This document shows positions 45,161 through 52,734 of a stretch of DNA of 64,000 nucleotides, piece after piece. Source of the stretch: Ruminococcus_G sp050944435. Its GTDB lineage: Bacteria; Bacillota; Clostridia; Lachnospirales; Lachnospiraceae. The translations under genes were made by a program, and so were the position numbers. The stretch's first letter is position 1; every line of letters begins with the position of its first letter. The notes beneath the pieces are model-generated. The model was not told where the DNA came from and did not search any database. It saw only the letters and a program-made list of their open reading frames with translations. The stretch lies in contig JBMNRB010000011.1 of the NCBI GenBank assembly GCA_050944435.1, forward strand, positions 1-64,000. Direction: 5' to 3'.

Positions 45161-45493
45161 TCAATGAGTATAGTCTAACAGTTTTATCTGTTTCCCTAAA
45201 TCCTTTTCTATGATCTCTTTCATTCTTTTTGCGAAAGGACAAGGATATCCGATAGGCGTACCCTTTTGAATACATGATGCGAAAGCTATCGTATCTGCCC
45301 CTCGTTCTACCAGTTTTCTCACCCGCAAAACAGCTTTCTTGCCCGGGCATCCACCGCAGTTACAAAAACCAATCAGTTCAATTTCTTCATCAACGCCTTC
45401 GAAAACACCCTTGTGTTCTTTAAGCATCTTAAAATCACTTGTGCCGGGACAATAGTCCTCAGTCTGCATACATCTGATGATTCCGACTTTCAT
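45161..45493 (-). CDS. CGGC domain-containing protein
   Basis: 110-residue protein with VGIIRCMQTEDYCPGTSDF, the defining cysteine cluster GFCNCGGCPGKK, and FASCIQKGTPIGYPCPFAKRM. Seven or more cysteines suggest Fe-S or metal binding. The family (CGGC) is found in anaerobes, function unknown. GGAGG precedes the ATG. Flanked by non-coding spacers of about 190 bp on each side in which nothing was recognised. Confidence 0.85.
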   Translation of the reverse strand: MKVGIIRCMQTEDYCPGTSDFKMLKEHKGVFEGVDEEIELIGFCNCGGCPGKKAVLRVRKLVERGADTIAFASCIQKGTPIGYPCPFAKRMKEIIEKDLGKQIKLLDYTH

Positions 45494-45669
45494 AATCTGC
45501 CTCCTCCAATTTTGAAAGATTACATTTTATGTCATTTTATTGTTCCATTTATTCAGATTTTTCAAAGTCCAGTTGATCGTGTCCTTATGTAGAATTCAAT
45601 ATGTATGTTGTAAAAACAACACAAGTCCAAAAATCTTCAAAGATGCCAGTGACAGCAAATTAGAAACAA

Positions 45670-46317
45670 TTAAAAATGCTTAGATCTACTAATAGAATCC
45701 ATCACCACATCTCCAATATATGCCACGTCTTCTGCAGCATAAGCAACCGGAAAGTTATCTGAAAAAAGGATTTGTGCCGATGGGGAAAATTCTTCATCGC
45801 CTGCCCATAATACAAAGCAGAGCTTCAGGTTCTCAAGAAACTGAAATTCATAAGCCATGTCTCCATATTCTCTTGGGATTCCTTTTAATCCTTCCATAGC
45901 CGTTTTAAAAGCATCCAGTCGATTACCGAACATTCTGGCCAGTCTCATGATACATCTTCCATAAAATTGACGGTAGTACACTTCACCCCAGGGAAGGTCA
46001 CGATAGGAAAGAAGATTTCCCGTAGCCTTCATATGATCTCCTTCTGTAAAATAGCGGAGCAGCAGTATTTTTGCATGGATATCAGTGCACAGTACTGCCT
46101 TGCCATTTTCTTCGTCCAGGCAGTGGATTTCCAGTTCCGGATGACTGACCGTATAATTTTTCTCCATAAGCTTTATCTGAAAAAGCCTGGTATTTTCATC
46201 AAACGGGATTTCCAGATGCTGGCTGATATCTCGTGGGTCCATATTCTGATATTCTGCAAGGTAATGATGATAGGGCTGCATTTCCAGATTATGTTTTTCA
46301 TATTGTTCCTGTAACAT
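45670..46317 (-). CDS. DUF3786 domain protein (module A)
   Basis: 215-residue cytosolic protein. The C-terminal two thirds match DUF3786: AKILLLRYFTEGDHMKATGN, SYRDLPWGEVYYRQFYGRC, and FVLWAGDEEFSPSAQILFSDNFP. GAGGAGG precedes the ATG. It lies 20 bp after a CooC-like ATPase and is the last gene of module A. A second, diverged DUF3786 gene ends module B at 49.1 kb. I recall the family from anaerobes near corrinoid or CO-dehydrogenase genes, but its function is not established. Confidence 0.8.
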   Translation of the reverse strand: MLQEQYEKHNLEMQPYHHYLAEYQNMDPRDISQHLEIPFDENTRLFQIKLMEKNYTVSHPELEIHCLDEENGKAVLCTDIHAKILLLRYFTEGDHMKATGNLLSYRDLPWGEVYYRQFYGRCIMRLARMFGNRLDAFKTAMEGLKGIPREYGDMAYEFQFLENLKLCFVLWAGDEEFSPSAQILFSDNFPVAYAAEDVAYIGDVVMDSISRSKHF

Positions 46318-46337
46318 TTATCTCCTCCTCGCTGCTC

Positions 46338-47090
46338 TTATATGAGAGAAAGCAGAAATTCTGCCAAACGTTCAACAGGTTCCGGTTGTTCTGACAGTTC
46401 TTTTCCTGTCAGACCTTCGTTCATGATTCTCGAATCGGATTCGAGGCAGGCTGCTACCTGTTCAGGTTTCCATACATTTTCATACATCATCTCCCTGTTG
46501 TCTTCGGAGACTTTATTAAAAATGTAGTAAAACGGCTTTCCAATGCTCTCCGCCAGTTCTCCAATTTTCTTAGAAAGCTGCAGGGATTCGTAAGAAGGAT
46601 CTACGATCATAAGCACCAGATCCACACCGTTATCAATTCCTCTGCCGAAATGTTCCACTCCTGCTTCCATATCAAGAAGGGCAAACTGGTCTTCTGTCAG
46701 CCGCAGATTCTGGACAAACTGCGTCATGACCGTCCCCATGGCACAGGAACAGCCCTCATTTGCCTGATGAATTTTCCCGCTGACCATCAGCTTCACTCCG
46801 TCTTTCAGACTGTAATACTTTTCCGGAATATCCTTCAAAGTCCAGGTTTCCTGAAAAAACTGGTAGGTAAACTTTGACAGCATAATATCACTTAATACAT
46901 TTTCTTTCCCGCCAAAATATCCGGTGAAATCGCCCGGAAGCTCCATTCCCAGTTGTCGGTGCAGTCCATAGTTTGATTCATCGGAATCAATTACCAAAAT
47001 TTCTTTTCCCCGTCTGGCCAGAGCCTTAGCCAGCAGGCTGGTCATCGTACTTTTTCCGCATCCGCCTTTTCCACATATCGTCACTTTCAT
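46338..47090 (-). CDS. CooC-family maturation ATPase (second copy)
   Basis: 250-residue MinD/SIMIBI ATPase like CooC/AcsF, which load nickel into CO dehydrogenase/acetyl-CoA synthase. Deviant Walker A KGGCGKST (8-15), switch LVIDSDESNYGLHRQLG, the metal-binding CxC in NEGCSCAMG and the family signature LDMEAGVEHFGRG are all visible. No CO dehydrogenase is in the window, so the client is unknown. AAGGAG before the ATG, 4 bp after the zinc-ribbon gene stop. Confidence 0.88.
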   Translation of the reverse strand: MKVTICGKGGCGKSTMTSLLAKALARRGKEILVIDSDESNYGLHRQLGMELPGDFTGYFGGKENVLSDIMLSKFTYQFFQETWTLKDIPEKYYSLKDGVKLMVSGKIHQANEGCSCAMGTVMTQFVQNLRLTEDQFALLDMEAGVEHFGRGIDNGVDLVLMIVDPSYESLQLSKKIGELAESIGKPFYYIFNKVSEDNREMMYENVWKPEQVAACLESDSRIMNEGLTGKELSEQPEPVERLAEFLLSLI

Positions 47091-47094
47091 CTGC

Positions 47095-47301
47095 TTATCT
47101 CCTTTTCAGTTCATCCAGATACAATTCCAATGCCACTCCTTCCGGAATTGTAAATCCACATTGATCACATACGCTGTTGCCTATGGTCTGTCTGTCTCTC
47201 TCGAATACTTCAATTCCATCTTTCGCTCCGCATTTCGGACAGTCGATTTCCTTGAGCACTGCCATTTTCCGAACATCCTGGCAGTCTGCAAACATAATCA
47301 T
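47095..47301 (-). CDS. Small zinc-ribbon protein
   Basis: About 68 residues with two CxxC pairs, IDCPKCGAKDG and SVCDQCGFTIPEGV, forming a rubredoxin- or TFIIB-like zinc knuckle, and an acidic helix ELYLDELKR at the end. Start is uncertain: ATG at 47301 or 47295 after GGTGG, or 47265. Placed between CooC-type genes, it may help deliver or bind a metal. Family not recognised. Confidence 0.7.
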   Translation of the reverse strand: MIMFADCQDVRKMAVLKEIDCPKCGAKDGIEVFERDRQTIGNSVCDQCGFTIPEGVALELYLDELKRR

Positions 47302-47335
47302 CTTACCACCCACCCGCTTTCTATAAAATTTACCG

Positions 47336-47518
47336 TTACTTTGACATGGTATCAAAAGCAGGAACTTCTTCCGGAAATCCCAGGGCAAGCCCCAGGTTTG
47401 CATCCGGATCCACGTCTACGGCAAATACCTCTTTTCCTTCCTCTGCATATAGTCTCGCCAGCACTGCAGAAACCGTTGTCTTTCCTACGCCACCTTTTCC
47501 AGTTACCGCAATCTTCAT
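47336..47518 (-). pseudogene. Remnant of a CooC-like ATPase
   Basis: 60 residues starting KIAVTGKGGVGKTTVSAVLA, then EVFAVDVDPDANLGLALGFPEE, which is the first quarter of a CooC ATPase (full length about 250). The reading frame ends in TMSK and no continuation in other frames was found; the zinc-ribbon gene begins right after. A good ribosome binding site (AGAGGAG) remains. An internal deletion is the simplest explanation. Confidence 0.75.
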
Positions 47519-47531
47519 AAGTCTGCTCCTC

Positions 47532-48302
47532 TCATATGCCCAATTTTTCTACGATTTCTTTCAGCGCTGTCCTGACCGGAGAATCCTTGGGGAGCTGCAC
47601 GGTAGGACGTCCTTCACAGTCAAAGCGGTAAACATCCTCATCCTGAGGAACGACTCCCAGCAGATCCAGCTTCTGCTTCTCAATTTCTTCCAGGGTTCCT
47701 TCATCCAGTTTTCCTCCCGGCGCCCGGTTCACAATCAGACCAACCTTTTTCGGATGAAAATTCAGTTCCTTCATCAATGCCGCAATTCTTCCGGCTGCCT
47801 GTACGCCTCTCCGGGAGCAGTCGCTGACCAGAATCGCTATTTCCATATTAGGAAGAATTCCTCTGCTGATATGCTCCATACCGGCTTCATTATCCACAAC
47901 GATATAGGGATAATGGCTCTGCAGCTTCTGCACCTGCGTCTGTACAATTCCGTTGACAAAACAGTAACACCCCTGTCCCTGGGAGCGGCCCATCACCATT
48001 AAATCGTAATCATCTTCTTCCGTAATCGCATCGGCAAGCCGGCTTTCCAGATAAGCAGCCTTGGTGATGCCCGCCGGGATCTTATATCTCGGATCGACAC
48101 CTGCCCGTTCGATCTCCTCCCGGAGTTCCCCCAGCGTCACTCCCGCTTCCACTCCCAGCACCTCGTTCAGATTCGCGTTCGCGTCAGCGTCCACAGCCAA
48201 TACCGGTTTTTTACCGGTTTCGCAAAGGTACTGGATCAGCAAACCACATAATGTCGTTTTACCGACGCCGCCTTTTCCTGATACTGCAATAATATGTCCC
48301 AT
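47532..48302 (-). CDS. CooC/AcsF-family maturation ATPase (first copy)
   Basis: 256-residue ATPase, first gene of module A. Walker A SGKGGVGKTTLC (7-18), VLAVDADANANLNEVLG, a CxC in GQGCYCFVNG, and VVDNEAGMEHISRGILPN follow the CooC/AcsF pattern. The C-terminal RAPGGKLDEGTLEEI and LLGVVPQDEDVY are typical. AGGAGG precedes the ATG; upstream in-frame ATGs lie in the promoter region. Divergent from TetR regulator 1. Confidence 0.9.
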   Translation of the reverse strand: MGHIIAVSGKGGVGKTTLCGLLIQYLCETGKKPVLAVDADANANLNEVLGVEAGVTLGELREEIERAGVDPRYKIPAGITKAAYLESRLADAITEEDDYDLMVMGRSQGQGCYCFVNGIVQTQVQKLQSHYPYIVVDNEAGMEHISRGILPNMEIAILVSDCSRRGVQAAGRIAALMKELNFHPKKVGLIVNRAPGGKLDEGTLEEIEKQKLDLLGVVPQDEDVYRFDCEGRPTVQLPKDSPVRTALKEIVEKLGI

Positions 48303-48361
48303 AATAACCTCCTGTACATTTTGTATGTTCATAAACATGTGTTGATTATTTCTATGCATCC

Positions 48362-48389
48362 ATTATAATAAAACCATACGATGTTTCAA
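48362..48389 (-). promoter_or_regulatory. Promoter of module A
   Basis: Minus-strand TTGAAA (48384-48389), 16-bp spacer, TATAAT (48362-48367), about 60 bp before the ATPase start. The spacer holds one arm of the inverted repeat at 48372-48416. Confidence 0.7.
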
Positions 48390-48416
48390 TCATCAGATTC
48401 GGGAAGCTGTATGGTT
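48372..48416. promoter_or_regulatory. Wide inverted repeat between module A and TetR 1
   Basis: Perfect 8-bp arms AACCATAC (48372-48379) and GTATGGTT (48409-48416) separated by 29 bp, in the divergent intergenic region. One arm overlaps the module A promoter. Candidate operator for the TetR-type regulator; inference only. Confidence 0.5.
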
Positions 48417-48458
48417 CCTGAACACATTTGTATAATTGTATAGAAAGAGGTGTCTGTT

Positions 48459-49055
48459 TTGAGTTTCAAAAGAAAAAATCAGTCCACGGACCGGCGTACC
48501 AGGTACACACAGAACAGTATCTGCGATTCGCTGCTGTCCCTGATGCAGCGCAAACCATTCACTAAAATTACGGTCACAGAAATCTGCAGACAGTCAGAAA
48601 TCAACCGGGGAACCTTTTATCTTCACTATTATGATCTGGACGATGTACTGGATGACGTCATTGAAAAAACAATTCAGGACACAACGCAGGTCTTCGACCA
48701 TGTGATGTGCCCGGAAAAAGACAGATGTACCTACCCTTTCTGCCGGAAGGTACAGGAAAGCCAGGAATTCCGTATCCTGTTTTCTGATGAAACTGCTTCT
48801 GTTCGGCTTCTGGACAAGCTCTGTGAGCTTTCCAAGGAAAACTTTATTACAAAGCTCATGCAGAACAGTATTCTCTCTTATGAACAGGCTGAAGCTATCC
48901 TCTACTTCCAGATGACCGGATGTCTGGCGATCAATAAACGTATGATCAAAAATAACTGCCGGGACTGGCAAAACATTCAGCATACCATCGATCAGTTCAT
49001 TAAAGCAGGGATTGAAAATTTCCTGATCCGCGACCAGCGCGAAGAACTCATGTGA
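48459..49055 (+). CDS. TetR-family regulator 1
   Basis: 198-residue regulator with an N-terminal helix-turn-helix (KITVTEICRQSEINRGTFYLHY) and a C-terminal TetR_C-type ligand domain. A cysteine group MCPEKDRCTYPFC (C-x5-C-x4-C) between the domains could bind metal or sense redox. TTG start with AGAGG 8 bp upstream; GTG three codons earlier is an alternative. Divergent from the CooC operon and similar along its length to TetR regulator 2. Confidence 0.88.
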   Translation: MSFKRKNQSTDRRTRYTQNSICDSLLSLMQRKPFTKITVTEICRQSEINRGTFYLHYYDLDDVLDDVIEKTIQDTTQVFDHVMCPEKDRCTYPFCRKVQESQEFRILFSDETASVRLLDKLCELSKENFITKLMQNSILSYEQAEAILYFQMTGCLAINKRMIKNNCRDWQNIQHTIDQFIKAGIENFLIRDQREELM

Positions 49056-49066
49056 GGCTTATTGCT

Positions 49067-49672
49067 TCAGAACACTCCGGCAAGGGCTTCCATGACCACC
49101 TGCCCTGCCGTCACAGCGTCTTCTATAGTCAGATAGTGATCTGCGCTTTTATCTACCAAAAGCTTTCCGGAGGCCGGAAATTCTTCATCCGCAAACCACA
49201 GCTTTAACAGCATGGGGTAATAAGGCAGGAAATCAAACTGGACGGTAAAATCCGCATTACTGTCCAGAATCCTGCCTCCCATCGTCTGGCATTTCTTTAA
49301 AAGTTCTTCCCCGGACATCTGACCAAACCGCTGGCGGATCACACGCTCACATCGGAAATCAAAATCCCCTCCCCGGATCAGGCCGTCCCGAATCTCCCGC
49401 ATGGACATCCATTCGCCTGCCAAAGGCGCACCGTCCGCCAGCTTCATATAATGCAGGATAATTAGCTGCTGCCATTCATTGACATACGGCGTTATCTCAT
49501 AATCCGGATAATGAATATGGACTTCTGAACCCAGACTGGACAGATGAAAGGCACTGTTTTCTTCCTCATAAGGGATTCCCGTTTTCTCTGTGATTTCCAG
49601 AGGTTCCCTGCCTGCAAGCCATTCCTTTGCCGTTTTCATCATTTCCACAAATGCGCGGTTTTCTTTGATCAT
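49067..49672 (-). CDS. DUF3786 domain protein (module B)
   Basis: 201-residue cytosolic protein, divergent homologue of the 45.7-kb gene. Key stretches: QQLIILHYMKLADGAPLAGEW, RFGQMSGEELLKKCQTMGGR, and LKLWFADEEFPASGKLLVDKSADHY. Its ATG overlaps the upstream sirtuin stop by 4 bp, so it is coupled to the SirTM-like pair. GGAGG precedes it. Function unknown. Confidence 0.8.
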   Translation of the reverse strand: MIKENRAFVEMMKTAKEWLAGREPLEITEKTGIPYEEENSAFHLSSLGSEVHIHYPDYEITPYVNEWQQLIILHYMKLADGAPLAGEWMSMREIRDGLIRGGDFDFRCERVIRQRFGQMSGEELLKKCQTMGGRILDSNADFTVQFDFLPYYPMLLKLWFADEEFPASGKLLVDKSADHYLTIEDAVTAGQVVMEALAGVF

Positions 49673-50646
49673 TCTCCTCCTTCTCCTTTCATCTCTGTGC
49701 GGACATCTTCCAATACCCGTCCGATATCTTCACATAACACAAAACCTCTGTCTTCTATCTGCTCCGGCAGAAACGCATACTGCGCGTTTACAGCGATATA
49801 AAAGGCTCCCGGAAGGTTCAGCGTCAGGTTCCAGAATGGCTCCTGTATAAACATCGGCGTCATTCTTCCCACGCCAAGCTCCAGAAAAAGGACATTCTTC
49901 CCTTGATTTTTCAGAATATATTTTGAGATCTTCTGATACTGTTCCTCATATTTTCTTCCCTGCAGGAAATTCCCGTACCCTCGCACCCATGGAAACGCTT
50001 CTGCCCCGCAGACAGGGCATCGGGGGATCAGTCCCTCCGGGATACTGGTACCGTCTCCCATGGCCTCGATCATCTTCTTTACTGGCTTTACGGCATCCCA
50101 TGTCTGATCACAGCACTGTTTTGAACACTGAAAGAAACGGTGGTCCCCCTGGATCTCCGCCACCTTCTCATCGGGATAAAGTTTTACAAACTGCGTATCC
50201 TGGTTGGTGGTGAGAATAAAAAAATCCTTTCCCTGCAAAATAGCGTCAAGGTCCCGATAAGGCTTACGGATGGGCGCCGTCTGGGTGGTATGCAGGAATG
50301 TGGCCAGATAAGCCCAAAACTCCCCTCTGGTCTTATACGGATATCCCATGCCGTTAAAAGCTCCCTTAAAACCGTATTTTTCCGCGAATTTTCCGAAATA
50401 GCGGCGAAAGGACGGCGTATCCTCATAATAAAAGTCCCCGCCTCCCGCAGAGGACAGGCCGGAAGCCCCTCCGACGATAATACTGTCTGCTTCTTTTATT
50501 TTATCCGCAAATTCCTCAATCTGCCTTTCATAGGGCAATGGCTTCCGGCTGCTTAATTTGACCGGTGTCTTTCCGGCAGCGTACAGCCCGTAATATCTTG
50601 AATAATTCATCTGTGTCTGCATGACCAGGTTTTCGTACATACTCAT
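49669..50646 (-). CDS. SirTM-like (class M) sirtuin 1
   Basis: 325-residue NAD-binding protein of the Sir2 superfamily. IIVGGASGLSSAGGGDFYYED is the NAD loop in the SirTM style; LTTNQDTQF gives the catalytic Asn region and EIQGDHRFFQCS a Gln in place of the classical catalytic His, as in SirTM ADP-ribosyltransferases. A zinc module is formed by CSKQCC and CPVCG. The start (MSMYEN) follows GGAGGG by 7 bp. Unlike known SirTM operons, no macrodomain, GcvH-like or lipoate ligase gene is adjacent. Confidence 0.85.
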   Translation of the reverse strand: MSMYENLVMQTQMNYSRYYGLYAAGKTPVKLSSRKPLPYERQIEEFADKIKEADSIIVGGASGLSSAGGGDFYYEDTPSFRRYFGKFAEKYGFKGAFNGMGYPYKTRGEFWAYLATFLHTTQTAPIRKPYRDLDAILQGKDFFILTTNQDTQFVKLYPDEKVAEIQGDHRFFQCSKQCCDQTWDAVKPVKKMIEAMGDGTSIPEGLIPRCPVCGAEAFPWVRGYGNFLQGRKYEEQYQKISKYILKNQGKNVLFLELGVGRMTPMFIQEPFWNLTLNLPGAFYIAVNAQYAFLPEQIEDRGFVLCEDIGRVLEDVRTEMKGEGGE

Positions 50647-50660
50647 ATCTGTTCCCTCCG

Positions 50661-51506
50661 TCATCTGCTTCTTTCTTCAGCAGCCTGTTTCAGCCGTTTC
50701 AATACCTCTGTCAGATCACCGTCAAGGCCGTAAGATTTTTCGGCAATCGGATCCGGAATATAGATCTCTCCTTTGTTTACTGTAATATAAACAGCCTGCG
50801 GTTCTTCTTCTGCCAGACGCATCAGGGGCGCTTTAATCAGCTGATTTCTCCATCCGATCCCAAGCTCCAGGATAACAAGGCGTTTCCCATGATATTCCTG
50901 AATAAAACGCTCAAACCGTTTCTGTATTTCCAGATCCCATGGGGTCATATGTCTCTGCGGAGAATGAAGGTTCATCGGTCCTCCGCATTTCGGGCATTTC
51001 GGAACAAATTCCGGTGAAATTCTCATCTCCTTTTCCGATGCTGCCATGTCAGGAATCAAAGGAAACAGCGGGTACAGCGTACTGTGGCATCCATTTTCAC
51101 ACCGTATTTCTTTCCAGCTCCCTTCGATTTCCCAGATGGAATCCGGTGCAAACCCGGCAAGCTCAAAGTGGTTTTCCCCATTTGAAGTCACAAAAAAATA
51201 CGGCTTGTCTCCGATGATTGTTTTCAACGCTTCCGTATTAGGGCTTCCCGTATAACCAATGCTGTAATGACGGATCAGCCTGCTGAAAAACGCCCATTTT
51301 ATTTCTTCCGAAGGCCATTTGGCAAAAAGCCCCATCAGTATGCTGTGGATACCATAGGCTCTCTTAAAGTCGCCAAAGACCTCCTCAAAAGCTTCATTAT
51401 CCGCAAAGATATGAAGTCCTTCTGAGATGGAAAACCCATTGCTGGCGCCGATCAGGACAGCGTCCGCCTTTCTGATTTTCTCTGCAATTTCTCTATATTC
51501 TTCCAT
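50661..51506 (-). CDS. SirTM-like sirtuin 2, diverged active site
   Basis: 281-residue homologue of the next gene. It keeps the NAD loop region (LIGASNGFSISEGLHIF), the zinc module (IRCENGCHS and PKCPKCGG) and VILELGIGWRNQLIK, but the catalytic segment reads VTSNGENHFE and the His/Gln position is EIEGSWKE. It may be inactive, regulatory or of altered specificity. GGAGGAG precedes the ATG. First gene of module B, 14 bp before sirtuin 1. Confidence 0.82.
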   Translation of the reverse strand: MEEYREIAEKIRKADAVLIGASNGFSISEGLHIFADNEAFEEVFGDFKRAYGIHSILMGLFAKWPSEEIKWAFFSRLIRHYSIGYTGSPNTEALKTIIGDKPYFFVTSNGENHFELAGFAPDSIWEIEGSWKEIRCENGCHSTLYPLFPLIPDMAASEKEMRISPEFVPKCPKCGGPMNLHSPQRHMTPWDLEIQKRFERFIQEYHGKRLVILELGIGWRNQLIKAPLMRLAEEEPQAVYITVNKGEIYIPDPIAEKSYGLDGDLTEVLKRLKQAAEERSR

Positions 51507-51535
51507 ACGGCAGTCTCCTCCTAAGCAAACATTTC

Positions 51536-51564
51536 TTGACATCTTGTATAGGAAAAATTATACT
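51536..51564 (+). promoter_or_regulatory. Promoter of TetR 2
   Basis: TTGACA (51536-51541), 17-bp spacer, TATACT (51559-51564). A minus-strand TATAAT (51557-51562) overlaps the same -10, so the divergent promoters nearly coincide. An inverted repeat ATAGGA (51548-51553) / TCCTAT (51582-51587), 28 bp apart, spans the site and may be the operator. Confidence 0.75.
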
Positions 51565-51661
51565 GTAAACAATTCTAAAAGTCCTATCCAACATTGCGCA
51601 AAGAAGAACAGTTCTTTACACATTGCCGGACTTTGTATCGTATTTCAGGGAGGAAGTTCAT

Positions 51662-52255
51662 TTGACAAAAAGGAAAACTGACCGGAGAACCCTTATGACC
51701 AAGGGAATGATTAAAGATGCACTTTTAGATCTGCTCCAGAATACGCCTTATGAAAAAATAACGGTTGCATCTCTGTGCAGGCAGGCTGAAATCACCAGGG
51801 CAACCTTTTATCTGCATTATGACAATATTAATGATGTCTTAGACGAATTGCTGGACGACGCGCTCCGGCTTACGGAGCTTGATCTGCACCCGATTCCTTC
51901 TGCCATCTCTGGGCAGAACATAGAAAATGAAAAGGGCCTTGAAGAAACAGGCTCCGATCCCGACGCCCTGCTCCCGGCCTGCCAGCGCGCCGCAAGCAGC
52001 CCTAAATACCGGGTCCTTTTTCTGGATGAAAGTCTGTCCCGCCACATCCTAAAGAAGCTGTACCAGACGCAGAAGCCATATCGTATTCCGGAAATCATGG
52101 AAGATTATCATGTCTCTGAATGGGAGGCAGAAAAGATTTTCCTGTTCATGCTCCACGGGAATTTTGCTGTAAATAAGTCTCTGGGCTGGAACAAGAACGC
52201 GGACTGGTATCACATACAGGGAATTCTTAAAAAACTGCTGAAACTCGGACCCTAA
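51662..52255 (+). CDS. TetR-family regulator 2
   Basis: 197-residue regulator resembling TetR 1 (shared KITVxxLCRQxEIxRxTFYLHY, NDVLDELLDD, the YRVLFLDES turn, FAVNKSLGWNKNADWYHIQ). It lacks the cysteine group of TetR 1. TTG start with GGAGG 8 bp upstream, the same start usage as TetR 1. It is divergent from the sirtuin operon of module B and probably represses it. Confidence 0.87.
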   Translation: MTKRKTDRRTLMTKGMIKDALLDLLQNTPYEKITVASLCRQAEITRATFYLHYDNINDVLDELLDDALRLTELDLHPIPSAISGQNIENEKGLEETGSDPDALLPACQRAASSPKYRVLFLDESLSRHILKKLYQTQKPYRIPEIMEDYHVSEWEAEKIFLFMLHGNFAVNKSLGWNKNADWYHIQGILKKLLKLGP

Positions 52256-52359
52256 CTTCGATCCCGTCCGTCTCCAACCATCTTCTATTTTCCGTCAAAA
52301 ACTATTCAATCATTTCTATTTGATTACTCAAATGAACAATGCAGAAGGAGAAACGGTTA

Positions 52360-52688
52360 TGGAAACAAAAATCGTATATGCGTACTTGCGTATCGTTTTG
52401 GGATCAGTACCTGTTTTTTTAAAAATTTCGCTGATCCGATATCCACAATTGCTCATTTCTCGCTCCCTGGAAGATAAAACAGCCGCAAACCGATTCTTCT
52501 ATATATGTGGGATTTCGCTGCCTTTACCCATCCGGATCATGGCGTACCCGCTAACGTGGCTTACGCTCATCACGATAGCAACAGGAACGTACTTAATGAA
52601 TGGGTATAAACTTTTCAAGGTTTCTGCCCGCTCTTCCCCTACAAAAAATAGGCTTCGCCTATTCAACTCCCCTTCCCCTCAATCATGA
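52360..52688 (+). CDS. Hypothetical membrane protein, probably truncated by the IS91-like element
   Basis: About 109 codons with AAGGAG 7 bp before the ATG. Two or three hydrophobic stretches (YLRIVLGSVPVFLKISLI, LTWLTLITIATGTYLMNG) suggest a membrane protein. The last 24 residues are read from the left end of the adjacent insertion element, so the native C-terminus is lost. No family recognised; it may be a chance frame. Confidence 0.35.
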
Positions 52689-52701
52689 GGGGTTAGGAGT
52701 T
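52647..52701 (+). repeat. Left-end hairpins of the IS91-like element
   Basis: Hairpin AATAGGC-TTC-GCCTATT (52647-52663), then a composite hairpin with stems AACTCC/GGAGTT and CCCCTCA/TGAGGGG (52665-52701). They lie just before the transposase gene and may act as ends for replication or as a brake on translation. Confidence 0.8.
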
Positions 52702-52734
52702 TTCTTATGTTACGTTTTCTTGCATAATAGTCTT

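Noticed and set aside
47336..47518. Programmed frameshift joining the 60-codon CooC fragment to the zinc-ribbon gene
   Set aside because: The missing CooC middle and end are not encoded in any frame after it, so a deletion is simpler.
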